A DNA stretch of 64,000 bases from Alentia gelatinosa (Eukaryota; Annelida; Polychaeta; Phyllodocida; Polynoidae). Under the pieces are notes generated by a model. The model saw nothing but the letters and a program-made list of their open reading frames with translations. It did no database searches and was not told the DNA's origin. A program made the translations under genes and the position numbers. Positions 43,701 through 56,654 of the stretch are shown piece after piece. The stretch covers positions 39,287,950 through 39,351,949 of the forward strand of contig OX465579.1 in assembly GCA_950022655.1 (NCBI GenBank), given 5' to 3'. Position 1 is the stretch's first letter, and each line of letters opens with the position of its first letter.

Positions 43701-46700
43701 AGGCATAGAGACCGAATTTCTACCACTGCCTCAGGCTCTTGCCCAGTGCAAAGGTGTGTATAAGGCCGACACCACGATATCGGCCACCCAGAAACTGGGT
43801 TACCTTATTCTTGGCCTTGTACACCGAGTATATCACTGCGAGCGAACATCAGCTAATTCTGTCTGCTGTGTATTGCACGGTTGGTCTGTGTACGATCAGG
43901 TATGTTGTTCTGTGTCGAGGGAGGTGGGAACCTATCATCGAGAGTCATGATTATTACAGAATCACCAAATACCGTAAATATCACAATATACCAAGGTAAG
44001 ACGTAAAAGGGGAGCCAGTGGAGCATTCCAGAGGGTGGGAAAGGTGGTGCATGGGGGTGTGCCTGTCGCATATAGGGGTTCCTGTAGTCGTCGCGATATA
44101 TATTGCTGTGACATGTACGCCTGGTTGATGGGTCCGGCTTATCGTTACAAACCAAGTAACAAGATAGTATGCAGTTCAAAACTTAACATGAGATCTTTAT
44201 TCATAGATCTGGTCAATCAATCCGTCAGTGAAATAAAATCTCTTTTTCCAAAACTGTAAGACCTAGTTTCTTGGATTTGGCTCATAACAGAGATAACAAT
44301 ATTCCTGCAGGTCTAGTAAATCTGCCATGACTTTTCTTCATTGGATGGCATACACACGAGATCATAACAAACTATCGAGAGTTCTCGTCAGGAATCTATG
44401 TACCTTATTATTATGCTCCAGAGATCGCTCCAGATATACATTGCATATAGTTGGAGCTGGGAAAGCTTTTAGACTGGCCAGTGCGTGCACTGCGCAGGCG
44501 CGGGGCAGGAAGTACATTGTTTGTCAGCGTCCATCTTAACACTATCGCCGGCGTCAGGTCGTGTAAACACCTTCCGGTGCTAGGCATGTCGGGAATGTCT
44601 CTCCCTCTCACCTGAAGACTTTGGTCTGCGACTTATAGCTAAACATGCCTCATTGGATCGGCTAGCTTATATATTGTACGCAGTAGGCGACACTTACTTC
44701 CTCCCCGATTAACGCTAGGCGGATTAGTGTGGTCATTTCAAAGATGCAGACAGGTTCTCATTTCCGACCAAATCAATGCTATAGCATATATTTGCTTTTA
44801 TAATTGCCGTCATTTTGACTTATGACATTTCAAATTATCTATTTATTTACTATCAATACTGGGTGATTGACCAGAGTAATTTAAGAACGAAAGTAGAGAC
44901 AGTTGAGATGTAGGATTTCCATTAGCCAATCGAGAAAGCTAACTATTTGACGTTAATATCACCGTCAATTCACTATATGTACAGATTGTCATAATGCTCA
45001 CTTGTTTGTAATAGACACCGGTAGTTAAGTTAGGTAATTCATATCAGCCTGAGAGTGTTCTATGCGAGAAAGAATCCTCCCCTAATACCGATATGGGATC
45101 ACCATAAATACAAGTATGATATTAATCACAATCACCCCTATCGTTTAAACCTATATCATTTGTTGCAGAGAGTAGATATAACTGGACAACCAGTAGACAT
45201 GGACACTGAAGAATGGGACCGTAAACATTATTTACTTTGGCTATAGGGGTTGGTAAATCAAGCATTGTATTATCTAAATGTGGTAGAACAAGGAGCAGGT
45301 GCAGGTAATTCTCGATCTTGAAGATTGACATCACGTGACTACCTCCATCATTAATCTACTCAGACCTTTTACCGACGCACTTCCACTCTCCTTGGAGCTT
45401 AAGCCACGCGGCCACAAAATTGCATTTGATTCTAATCTTCAAATACAACAACAATTCTTAAGTTTTCTAATAAGAACAGTTGGCTACGGCCCTGGAACCA
45501 ATTCAAGTGTATTCTATTACTCAAGTACTCTTCATTAACTGCGTTCTATAGGGAAAAGTACCACTTTAAAACACTCCTTTTGGATATCACATTTCGGCCT
45601 GGGGTAAAAGCTGGAATACTACTAATAGAGACCACCTCTGCTGTGTCTAATGATCTTAATTGGGACAAAGACTAGATGATGATCTAACATTCCGTTCTAT
45701 AATAGTCTCATTAAACACACAGGCATACGTATACAGGCTAGATTAACACACCTGCCTACGGCTGAATGCCTAAATGGTCCTTTTTTGGTTCCCAGCAAGG
45801 ACACTTCCTGACATGGAAACGATAATCAGCAGGGAGAAAACTGGTTTATATCAGAGGGCATCATGCTGTTGTCAACAGAATAATTACAGACTAGTTATAT
45901 ACACACCCATGGACGACATAACGTAGATTCTGAAAAGCACAGAAGTCAGTAACTTCTGATTAGCAGTTCAACATACATAAGGTTCTACACCCGGGTCGTT
46001 CAACTGTGCTAAACTGATAATTTTGTGACCTGATTTCAAACTCACAAATGCGTGATTTGATGGAAGATTTTCACCATTAATTCAACAATTAGAAAATAAT
46101 TGCATCTGGAAGCTAGCGTTCCTTAATAGAGATTCATGCTAGTTACAAATTATGGTTCTTTCGATATTTCGTTAGAATTATTCATTAAAGACTACCATTG
46201 TTATAATACTGCAATGATATGTTCAGTGTAGAAGTAGTGTCATAAATATGTATATGTACATGTAAATACGTGGATTTGGAATATTTAGATATAGGAGAAT
46301 TCCAATCAGTTAACGTGGGAGCATCACGTGATGTTCCGATCACGTGATACTTGGAAGGTGCTCTTTAGCAGATTTGTAATGGTCGGTGTGTTTCTGAAAG
46401 ACTGCTTGATATAAAAAAAGACCTGCCACCTTCATCTGCCCACCCGTCCACCCCACCCCCAGATCAAGCGTAATACAAACATTCGGAGAGTGAGGGGAAA
46501 CGATACGATCGGCCACAGCCCTCCAGAGTTGGTCATGTTTTAGGTAGTGCAGAAAAAAGACAAATCTGAACTCTCTAGTCCTTTGGCCTTCTTTTGCCAC
46601 TATCTGCGATAACTTATGGGTTCCCAATGTAAACCATGAGGAGAACTTGTATGACAAATTGTGATAAACCACTTCTGTATTGTCTTGTAGCAAACACGTG

Positions 46701-49700
46701 CATCTCATTGTTGATAAAACATATTCAAAACATTTGCTCATGCTCATGGACAATCGAGTTCACGTGTGTATAGTTACAGCAACGAGGTTAAACTTTACTG
46801 TCAAAGAGCAGCGTTTGAGAATTCAATTACCATGTGTAGAATGAATCAGGAAAAAAGCATGACCTTCGAGAGATTAATGTGCAGTTATACTGGTCTCTTC
46901 TTCGCACCAACCAGCGAAGCGTGATCTCATTGTACCACAGTGTGTTTAGCATAAGTGGCTTATATCAAATACTGCTGTGGTATAATAGGGCAGTGACATT
47001 AATGCGTTTGACCTGCTATGGTTCGTTTCTAGCAACGCATTATCCCCGTCTTTGCGACGCTTACGTCTCCATTGGGACTATTTATAGTAGGATGAATCCG
47101 TTGAAGAACCCCAATACGGATAGCCACACCCATCAGAATGTGTAACAATAAAGATTATGACTTTATGTTTCCTGTCATTGTCTCAGACAGAGGAGATTGT
47201 GAGGCTAGTGATACTGTCAGGGGCCCGTTGAATAATCCAGGCTGATACACCAAGACCCTTTTCTGTACGCCAAAGAGACCCGGGGACGATGTGGGTTAAC
47301 TTAATATAATCTGGGCTAGCACATGTAGACCCTTTTCTGTACCTTGATGATACACTAGTTCGTTCGCTAAGGCAATCTTAGCCGTCCATAAGGTCGTCTA
47401 TAAGTGTTGATCAATGGGTCCCAGGTTTTTTACACTCATGGTGATAGAAAGAGGGTCCCCACCCCTCCAGTCACACACTACCACTATTAAGGGTATTCTT
47501 GTGGGGTCAACCCAAAGGTCAGGGGCATGGCAAAGACAGTCTCCCAGCCGAGGTGTCTCCATCCTTGGCTGAGATAATTGAAGAATGGCGACAATATCTG
47601 TTTGGAGACCAAAGTGAAGAATGTCTCCAGGCGTCGTGATACGGCACCCAAAGAGTGTACACGTCGGTTGGTGGTGGGAATCAGGGTGGGAATGGGGAAT
47701 GAATGCCAAGATTGAAGGAATGTACCTCATCCATATACCATCTCAGCACACATCCCATGGGGGACTTGCGACAGGTGTTCCTTTTTGGCTTATTGCCAAA
47801 TACCAATATCAGAACCTCCGGACCCTATACATGCTGCCAGAATTAACCACCCTATCTTTGTTCCCCCTTCTCCTCCTTGGATACATTCACCAGTTCAGCA
47901 CAACCATGATATTCTATCCCAGGAAATGTTAAATATCCTATTCGTTGACATACAATATTAATAGCAATCCTGATGGGAATTCTTCACTTAAAGTAACAAA
48001 AACACAAGTAAATGTATGATTAAGCACGGCATATATTTTTTGTCTCGACTTTTAACGGGTTATTATTTTCGTGTGAAACCCCATTAGTCATCCAGCAGAA
48101 AACATGCATCCAGCAGATAGCATATATGAGTAACTACTCATGTACACAGACTCCCGCTGTCAACACAGCAGTGTTTCCCATTACTGAGCGGCATCCCAGT
48201 GTCAAGAAACGACTAGGGATGGCGAAGGGTCAGCAAAAGAGTGCTGTTGATAAGCATACCCCAGTAGATAGGTATACCTCAGTGTCTAGACCTATGCTGC
48301 TCTAAGCTACAAACGAAATTTGATCTATGGGTATTGTTTCTACTTTTGTGCTTGCTGGGGGATTCATAGTGTTATACTAAATAGTTTTTGCGAGGGTAAA
48401 GTTCTAAAACGTTTTGCATGGCCGTAAAAGTATGGTGAGAATAATTCACTCCATTGCTTTTCTGTGGCACATTATTGGTATTTTGTGTACTGATAAATAA
48501 CAGGGATGGTAGTCAAAGTGGGTATGATACGGTTGTGCCGAATGGTAAAGAGTGCAGAATTTTGATCAGACATTCACACATATCGGATAAACATATATAC
48601 CTGGTTGACCGGCAAATATAGCTTAGGTACCTAATTTACTAAACTTAAATACATCGGGGTTCTTGTCATATGTGCACATACAATAGACGGTCACATAACG
48701 ACTACCTCACTAATGCGACCAGATAAGTGTCCTGGGTGGGAATTTTGCTGGTTATCGGGGTGAAATACCGAGAGGGGAGGTGGAAACACATATATTGAGT
48801 TTGAAGGATTTGATAGAATGACACAACTGCATTGATTACATGTGCCACCATTCCATGTTTTATATTTAATAACGGGGGTCTATAGTGTATATGTATGTTT
48901 TGTGTGTGTGTGCACTCTTGAATGGATATGCACATCTTAATTCAACCTACATATCTAGCAAAAATGTTTATGTAATGGTTCAGTCGGGCGGAAAGGTCTC
49001 ATTCTAGAATGAACTTAAATATCATGAGGTTAATTTGTTCAGACACTGTTAAAGGTAAATCCGCAGTTGGCATGAGGTTCGCTGAGCTGAATTTTAGAGT
49101 TCGCAGACCAGAAATGGAGTGGTGGTTGCATGCTAGATGCGTTCATTAGATGTGGAGTTAATGCTCTAACATAGCAGTCACATGGGACATTACAGTTCAA
49201 TGACCGATAGTATCACGAAGTTTAGTAGGATGTGCAAACGAATACAGTAAAACCCCGCTTCTGGAACACCTCGCTTAAGGGGTGAAATTTGCTCGGAACA
49301 GAAATTTCCATTTAGTTAATTTTAACCCCGCTTTGGGGGACTCAAGGAGAAAATTTGCTCGGAACGGAGGGTGATTCCTTAAGCGGGGTATTACTGTACA
49401 TGTACCATATCTTTTTTCTGTTTGGGCTTTAGTGCTGACGGTAAGTGCAGTGGTGTTTCTTAACAAAAAAATCCACCGCAGTAGATATTAAAGAACACAA
49501 CTCAACATGAAGTGATTCGCGGTCAATGCTTTATCGCGAAAGGGAACACAGTAAGCCCATGTATACTGAATTAGGTAATTACCCGAATACTTACCTTGGT
49601 AGAAGTATGAAGGGGAATTGATGTTCTAACGAGCCTTGGGCACTACTGAGTGCCCAAGGGTAAGAATCGTAATTAATCCATCCCCTTACCCACATGGAAA

Positions 49701-49726
49701 GTAGAACAAATGCAATAGATACATAC
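40710..49726 (-). other. 9 kb intron of the LURAP1-like gene
   Basis: The donor GTATGT follows exon 1 and the acceptor CTGCAG precedes exon 2; both are phase 0. I see no other exon inside. ORFs up to about 137 codons (for example 46340-46753 and 47398-47730, minus) carry no motif. A pogo-like MITE sits at 49245-49396 near the donor side. Confidence 0.6.
49245..49396. mobile_element. pogo/Tigger-like MITE (152 bp)
   Basis: The termini CAGTAAAACCCCGCTT and, inverted on the right, CAGTAATACCCCGCTT differ at one base, and TA flanks both sides (49243-49244 and 49397-49398). A CAGT start, a CCCCGCTTAAG-like subterminal block and a TA target duplication are characteristic of Tc1/mariner elements of the pogo/Tigger branch. 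Inside, GGAAC/GTTCC and AAATTTGCTCGGAAC are repeated. Confidence 0.85.
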
Positions 49727-50167
49727 CAATTCGCGCTTGAGCACATGCATTGCGGAGTCAATTGGGGTAATTGGCTTGGAGGCGTCAGGCTGGCTCGTGG
49801 CAGGGGTGGAGAGGTTGCTTGCCGACCCCGCCGTGGTGGCAGACCGTGTCGTGGTTGCCTGATCTGCCGCACACGATGCCGTTCGGTCCGTAGACGTCGA
49901 CGACGTCGACCCTCGTCGCTCCTCACTCATGCCGAGTCGCTCCTTCACCTTTGCGGACGCCTTGACCCGGTTCACGTAGAACTGTCGGCAGGCATTCGAT
50001 AATTCGATGCCAGCCGTGTATTTGTCCACGCACATGGCTGGGTCCCTGCTGCCACCCATCACCACGCCCTGGTGGTCGGTGTGGTGGACGGGCGGAAAGG
50101 TGTGCAGGGAACGCGGCGTCCGCGTGTGCTTTGTGGGGAACATACGTAATCGTAGACGTAAACTCAC
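49727..50167 (-). CDS. LURAP1/FAM89-like adaptor, exon 1
   Basis: This is the first coding exon, GC-rich, 147 codons from ATG at 50165-50167 (a second Met, MFPTKH, lies 8 codons on) to the donor after CATGTGCTCAAGCGCGAATT-G, in phase 0. It contains a compact conserved-looking block CVDKYTAGIELSNACRQFYV followed by RVKASAKVKERLGM, a Ser/Thr-rich low-complexity stretch (STSSTSTDRTAS), and KPITPIDSAMHVLKREL at the exon end. The last helix runs directly into the leucine repeat of exon 2, so the exon join falls inside the adaptor domain. The N-terminal block is not one I know from vertebrate LURAP1. Confidence 0.65.
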
Positions 50168-51530
50168 GTAAGAAAGTCCTCTCTGTCAGGCGTGATTGAT
50201 AATACCCTACGTAGCGTGTCCGTGTGCCTCTCTACGAGCTCGGCCTGCTTATTGTGGTTAAATCACAGTGGGTTCACATCCTCGTAAATCAGAAACCACC
50301 ACACGCGTCCTCACGGGAGAATGTTGGTATGCCAAGGAGGCAGGACTGACGGGTGAGGCGGGCGGGTAAACAACCAACTCCTCCAAGTGTCTCGACGTTG
50401 TCGCCAGCTCTTCCACCACAAAGAAAAGTATCAGTGTCCTGTCCCATCAGAGTGTGACCTGTAGATACAAGAGACACGGTCTCGCTGATATCACAGCATA
50501 TGGGCGCATAGATCCTATACCACTGATGATATAAGTAAGTACATGACGCTGTGGATGAGTACAGTGGTGTCAGCGTGGCCGCGGCGTGTCCCTCCCTCTC
50601 TCTCACCCTCTTACACTCCTTGTTTTGCAGGCGGCGTGAGGCCTCTCGCTCTCCACGCTGAATACGGTCACCTACCCCTCCACCCAGCGGGTATATGAGG
50701 GCAGATGAGCGAGGCGGCTCAAGTGCTTGGTGAGTGTGTGTGGAGTGTGGGACTGCGGGGTAGCACGCGGTGCGCTCAGCTGTCACAGTGCACTGCACTG
50801 GGCTGCGACTTGCCTACAGGTGCCTGTCTGCCCGGAGGTGCTGCTATATGTGAGTGGGTAGTTGTGTGTCTGTAGAGACCGCGGATCATCAGAGCGCCCC
50901 AACTGTAGCTGGCCTGTGGTAATACAATCGTTACCCCTACAATAGACCAACGTGTTTACATACGTTCATAGATGTTGTGTACCTAATCACCGACCTGCAA
51001 ATGTATCACATATTACCGCAAATTGGCTACTTTCAAAGAAGGGGTCCTCTCAAGCAAAATAGTATAGGATCGCGAGACTGAGACAACATACCATTGGACA
51101 ACCTTTTAAATCTCTAGAGTAACGGTCCCGTCGTATGTCTTTAAACATAATCATCGACTGGAATGAATTTTACAACTCATGATCTGGATAGGTTATGGAG
51201 TATATATTTATGCGTGAAACGATATGGCAAGGCCTGTTGCCAATGTGCCCAATACAAACTTTTAGGGTAAATGAAACACATGAGTAATGGCTAACTAATG
51301 AATTATTGGAAATAGCGGATAAAAAAATTCTGGTCTACAATGTCAAAATTTACCAAATGCATCCAAGCAAATAATTTTCAAATTGTCCTGAAAGATGAAA
51401 ACCAAAACACTCACTTATCGGATACAGCAGAGTACAAACATGTATATCAACACATTCTTTGTGGGTATTGGTCCTGACCTTGCCACATCTTGCACAGAGG
51501 ACTGGGTGAATCAGGTCACAGTGATTAATG
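50168..51530. other. 5' UTR/promoter side of the LURAP1-like gene, then intergenic
   Basis: 50170-50900 is GC-richer than background and contains a 169-codon minus ORF (50289-50798) without motif, probably an artefact of 5' UTR or promoter composition. From 50900 to 51530 the sequence is AT-rich, with nothing recognised. Confidence 0.4.
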
Positions 51531-51852
51531 AATCAAAGTGTGAATAAAAACTGACTATAGTCAGGTGCTTAAGTTAGTGAAACATATTAATGTGATAAAA
51601 TCATCAGCTATTGATGGCCTATCGGCTAGATCCCTAAAAGATGCTTTCATGGTGTTGCACAACCAATTGGTTCATTTGTTTAACACATCGTTGAGGGAGG
51701 GAGTTTTCCCAGGAGAGTGAAAGAAAGCAACAGTTATCCCCCTGAAAAATAAGAGGAAAATAGCTCAGATGTAAACAACCTATGCCAAACATCGCTGCTT
51801 CTGCTCCCTGGAAAGATTTTAGAGAAGATCATCTATGAGAGAACATCAACTT

Positions 51853-52408
51853 CAGGGGCGTCAGAACATTTTGAAAGTGGAGGGGCGAACAGAAAAATTG
51901 CAGACTTTTTTCTCGGTAGGAAGTCAGACCTTGACATTGGCCCGTTCCACTGGATTTACCGTGAATCTGTGAAAAGTCAGGTCGTAGCCATAATTACACA
52001 AAAAAAGTCAGACTTTCACATTTTTCCATGGTGAAAAGTCAGGGCTCAGCCGTCATTGCACAGTAAATGGTCAGACTTTGACACTCTTCCATGGTGAAGA
52101 GTCAGGGCTTAGCCATCATTGCACGCTAAAAAGTTAGACATTCACATTTTCAACAGTGAAAAGTCAGGGCTTAGCCATCATAGCATGGTAAAGGGTCAGA
52201 CTTTGTCACTCTTCCATGTTGAAAAGTCGGGGCTTAGCCATCATTGCACGCTAAAAAGTTAGATTCAGACATTTTTTTATGTTGAAAAATCAAGATAGTT
52301 TTTACACTTGATTGAGTTAAATTTGAAGGTACTGACTTTTTTGAGCTTGCAAAAGAAATGGGGGGGGGGGGAGCGGCCGCCCCCTGCCCCCCTATTCTGA
52401 AGCCACTG
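51853..52408. mobile_element. 556 bp TIR element nested in the LINE
   Basis: The left end CAGGGGCGTCAGAA and the inverted right end CAGTGGCTTCAGAA match at 12 of 14 bases. AACTT occurs directly on both sides (51848-51852 and 52409-52413), and the LINE RT reading resumes after the element. The CAG-GGCG start resembles hAT termini, but hAT duplications are 8 bases and only 5 match here, so the superfamily is open. A G run (about 52358-52371) lies next to the right end. Confidence 0.75.
51972..52283 (+). repeat. 62-63 bp minisatellite, five units
   Basis: Units starting AAAAGTCAGG(G) begin at 51972, 52034, 52097, 52159 and 52222, with a partial sixth at 52284. Each contains TTAGCCATCATTGCA and TTCCATGGTG with minor changes. 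Units 2/4 and 3/5 look most alike, suggesting duplication of a two-unit block. Confidence 0.85.
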
Positions 52409-53155
52409 AACTTTTCTTGAAAACAATAATATATTTACTGAAAAACAGAATGGCTTCAGATCTAACCACTCTACCATCATGACTATCTTGAAACTAAGAA
52501 ATGAACTCCAAGAAAATCTGTACCATCATAGATTTTGAAAAAGCCTTCAACACTGTCAACGATCAAATTTTGAATTAGGCGCAATGTTCTGTCTTGGTAC
52601 AAAAGCTACCTGACAGACCACTTGCAGCTTAATGTGGCAAATAATGTTAAATCACTAACAGGATCGATCACCTGTGGTGTGCCACAGGAGTCGATCTTAG
52701 GACCACTTATGTTTATTATCTATATAAATGATCTTGAGACAATTATAAAAAATAGGAAATGTCTACATTATGCTGCTGACACTGTTCTTAACTGCTCGGA
52801 TAAGAATATAAAAAATGCTACTGCTACAATGCAACAGGAGTTAGATCGAGTGACACTGTGATGTAATAGGAATAAGCTGACGATATATGTAAAGATGGAA
52901 ATAGGAGAACCAAACTATCAGAGGGACTGGTGTTTGAACCACCACAGCAGAATAACACTGGATTTCGCAACTTGATAAGTTTCTATGGGCCAAAAGCATG
53001 TAATGAGTTACCTGCTCAATGTGGGCTCCAGAATAGATTTTAAAAAAGTTGAAGAGGAACAGCTTATCGGCCCCAGTGCCTTGGAACTAGGCGCTATCTT
53101 GTTTTATAATATATCAGACATCAACAGGCTATCACTACCTGATCTGTTTAAATAG

Positions 53156-53658
53156 TGGCATGGTGAAAAATATATATATTTTTAAATGGAGGTTGTAAAG
53201 TATATGCATATTGTATAATGAAATATGAAAATATGGATATAGAGACAAGGATTGGAATAAGAAGTCTACGAGACAAACAATAGGGGAGGTAGAAGAAACA
53301 TTGCTGTCAGAATTGGAGACATGAAAGATAGACCACAAGGGGGGTCTAGACTAACTAATTAGGGGTGGTAGGGGGAGAGCCTTGTGTAGTGCAGGTGGAA
53401 ACAATAAAGAGGGGTAGAACAAAGGTCATGAGGGCGCCTTGAAAGGTAACAAAGTAGCAAACAATAAGCATAAGGTAATCCTACTGTGAATGCGCCTGGA
53501 GGCAAGTGTATGTGGTATTATGAATATGCAAATGAGGAAAGATGTATTTAAGAAATGTGGAATCAATAAAGAAGTTAGTAAGAACTCTGTATCCCGAGTG
53601 TCCGTGTTTATCCTGTCATAGGTTTGTTCTGGTAGTCTGGCCTGACATTTGCCTTACA
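53156..53658 (+). mobile_element. Probable second solo LTR (503 bp)
   Basis: The segment starts TGGCATGG and ends GCCTTACA, flanked directly by ATAG (53152-53155 and 53659-53662). It holds a TATTTAAG box near 53545, and an AATAAAG signal follows at about 53566, the order expected for U3-R-U5. No primer-binding site or coding sequence follows, hence solo. The 4-base ATAG match could be chance, so the left boundary is less certain than the right. Confidence 0.5.
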
Positions 53659-53662
53659 ATAG

Positions 53663-55389
53663 ATCACAGTGATTCCTGCCTAATTGATTTTGTCATAATT
53701 CATCTCCAATGAATGATTAACTGACTGATCGAATAATATAGCGGTATTCATACATATACATCAATATATTACAATTGTTCAACTATGAAGTACATGTTGT
53801 ACATCATGTAGAACTCATTAGAAACTCTTCATCACAGGCCAATAGACGGCATTTATTTAGTGTGACAAAGAATCTACTATGAGAATATCATTCACAGTAA
53901 ATGGCAAAATGTCCAATCATATTGAAATGTGCACAACTGTTTTTTGGGGTTGTATTTTTTTTATATAAAATTTTTATTTTCGACAATCTCTTTCACCTAC
54001 TTGCAGGTGTTTTACAAAGGAATAGTCCTACTACTATATTACAAGATTCATCAAACGAATATCAAGGTTATCTGGGATAATGATAGCATCTGTAACAGCT
54101 ATAAATCACTTACGGGCACTGTGAGAGGTTTGCAACAATCTTAAGTCTTGCTGTCCTAGTAGAAAGATCTTCATAAACATTTCACTAGACCGATTCAATG
54201 AAACGGTCATAGCTGCTACAATTGTGTATTGGTTCGGTGAACTATAGTGACAGTTAGAATGTTAATTATCACAATAACACTTTGCTAAAGAATTTCAGAG
54301 GTTTTGTTTATCTAAAGTATAATGGTACACTTTATGCCCTAGATGCATCATCATCCAATGAACCTGTAAATTCAACCATGAACATGAATGTAAAGGTACT
54401 CCTGCGAGAGTTGATCAATACACCTCGATAAAATCGATCACTATACATGTATATGAACATCAGTAATTGGGATTCCTCAAGAGCAATTACTATAGTAGCA
54501 TCGACCTCTATACTATTAATACATCAGTTAATGGGAATCTGGAGAATGCACTCGTGAGCCCACTTTGATATGATGAGAAATGAAGAAATATAAATCTATA
54601 TATTTATATACACTTGAATATATTTCTGGGACGCTAGAGTGTTCCACTTTATTTTTTAACTCTACACACGGCAATCCCCCATATATAACCAAACGAGGTT
54701 ACACCAAAGGATAGCCTACATGTAACATGGATTGTGGGAAATGATATCATATTCTGATAGAGAAGATCCAGTCATCTCCATGAGTTATCGTGTTCTATAT
54801 CCTGCTACCTCCTCAATGAATAGGTAGAGAAATATTACGGCTTAGTTTGGGGTTCGTGTGTATAGATAGGATATATGGCTATATAGAGACACCAGTTCCC
54901 TTCCTAATTAATACTATTAAGGCTTGAAATAACGAAATTAATCTTGCCATTAGGTCGATGACCATTCACCGCTCATTATGGTATTATGATAAACCACTTG
55001 GCATGCAGGAGGAAAGGACAGTATACGGGCCTCCCGAGAAGATAGCGTAGTGGTAGGATGCAGCGCCAAACCACAACAAAAAGGACTGACAGGGGCTGAT
55101 CGAGGAGTAATTGGCCCCAATTACTAACGAACAATGAAATCTACATGCATGATAGACCAAACTGATGGCCACTAGCCAGTTAAGGTTCTAAAACTATTTC
55201 CTGTTTTCTTAAATACATACAAAGTAATTGAACTTCCCATATTTTCTAATGAGAAACACAGTCCCTAAGTTGCACCAGTCTTCTGAGAGGTCAACGATAT
55301 TGCCCTCTGGTGTGAACATGCCATGGAATCCTGAATAAGATAGTTCTGTAGTGGCAATTAGGCCTAAGTATTAAAATTCTCTCGTTCTT
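53663..55389. other. Intergenic stretch, no gene supported
   Basis: AT-rich with only chance ORFs. A tRNA box-A-like TAGCGTAGTGG near 55037 lacks a convincing box B. Confidence 0.45.
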
Positions 55390-55760
55390 TTTTTTTGCAG
55401 TAGGTATTTCGTTTTGCGGACAAAGAGAACACTTGTCAGCAATATGTGTATATTTGTAGACCTTAAAGGGTGTTTGACAGCGTGTGTCACGAAAAAAAAA
55501 TCTTTGAAGAACTGAAAAAAAAATCGGAATAGGAAATGAAACAGTATCTCTAAAGAAATCATATTTGAGCTATAGAGCCCAATCGGTAAAAATAAAAAAC
55601 CAAACCATTGAATCATCAGAGTCAAAAATAGCTTGTGGAGTCGATCAGTAATCAGGGCCCGGTCCTCGGACTGACCTTATTCATAATTTTGATCAATGTT
55701 TTCACAGAAATAGAGAATAGTTCAGCCTTTATGTATGCATGCCGATAACTTGGCACTAGT
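55390..55760 (+). mobile_element. LINE RT remnant
   Basis: Short RT pieces in several frames: a DSVCHEK-like block near 55480, SYLSYRAQSVKIKNQTIESS near 55560-55610, SKIACGVDQ where GVPQ would be expected, and MYAC-ADNLAL near 55735 from a damaged palm. A further C-terminal trace may extend to about 56230. Confidence 0.55.
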
Positions 55761-56652
55761 ACATTCCAGGATAACTATTTAACACCAATCTATGACTATG
55801 TACTGCTAGACTATATAGGCCTATACATATGATCGAATAGGACATACCGTAAATTACCGTATCATTTAATCAATGCATGAAAACGGCATTATGTGTCAAA
55901 AATAGAAGAGACCAAACAATTTTAATATCCGATCCATATAACCGATGTAAACTGAGACCCCTGGCGTACAGGAGAGTTACATTCGCTTATAAATATATGG
56001 TGGTGGCCACATGACCCCACACATCAGAAGGAGGTGACAGTAATCACCAGAAATCAAGAAATTATTCAAATATTGACTGCATTCCCGAAAACTGAACAAT
56101 ATAGACAAAGCCCGTTATACCAAGCATAGAACAAACAAGACAGCTGATTCTACAAAATATATAAGAAAACCAACCTCTTAGAGGAACCAAAGCTATGGGA
56201 ATAATTATATGCGGAGTTCAAAAAATCGTTGGCCCACACAAATCTGTCTATACCTGCTCTAATTGTTGTCCTGCGTTGTAAACCCTCTTCATACTCTCAT
56301 CTATTCAGCCCTTTTGCTATTCTCACGGCTGTGTTTTTCCGTCCGATACTTACACCGTTATATCTGATTTGTTTGCATAAGACATGTGAAAACCCCATAA
56401 TAGGGTGAATGCTTGTCTTGATATTAAGCTTTCTTAAGGTGTAGAACTGTCTCAATGATGTACTGATTGGGGAGTTGATTTATATACTTTTCTACAGCAG
56501 ATGATTCCTGATGTTGCTGTGATATAGGGAACTTGCAGACTTTAGTAGGTCTATAGAAAGTATAGGACTGATAAATGTGGACCACTAGATATTTCACTTG
56601 TAAATGGAATGCATATTGTACATATTTCATCAGTGGCGGAATGGGAGGGATG
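55761..56652. other. Mostly nothing; possible LINE C-terminal trace
   Basis: A weak LINE C-terminal trace may run to about 56230. Otherwise no gene or repeat is recognised. Confidence 0.35.
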
Positions 56653-56654
56653 TA

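Larger units (their letters stand above)
51531..53155 (+). mobile_element. Degenerate LINE fragment split by a TIR element
   Basis: RT-proximal sequence VLKLVKHINVIKSSAIDGLS and FNTSLREGVFPGE is followed by a LEKIIYERTS block at about 51820. The element at 51853-52408 interrupts it, then RT resumes with EKQNGFRSNHSTIMTILKL, IIDFEKAFNTVNDQI and the 52622-52861 ORF (TCGVPQESILGPLMFIIYIN). The palm reads YAADT, with the first catalytic Asp replaced by Ala. Numerous frame changes show it is old. Confidence 0.8.

Noticed and set aside
46340..46753. 137-codon minus-strand ORF within the 9 kb intron
   Set aside because: No motif and no splice context that would link it to the flanking exons.
50289..50798. 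169-codon minus-strand ORF upstream of the LURAP1-like gene
   Set aside because: GC-rich 5' flank; low-complexity product without motif and not needed to explain the gene.
51972..52283. CRISPR-like regular spacing
   Set aside because: Whole units are repeated without unique spacers; it is a minisatellite in a eukaryotic transposon.
55030..55060. tRNA box-A-like sequence (TAGCGTAGTGG)
   Set aside because: No matching box B (GGTTCGA-type) at the right distance and no cloverleaf could be drawn.
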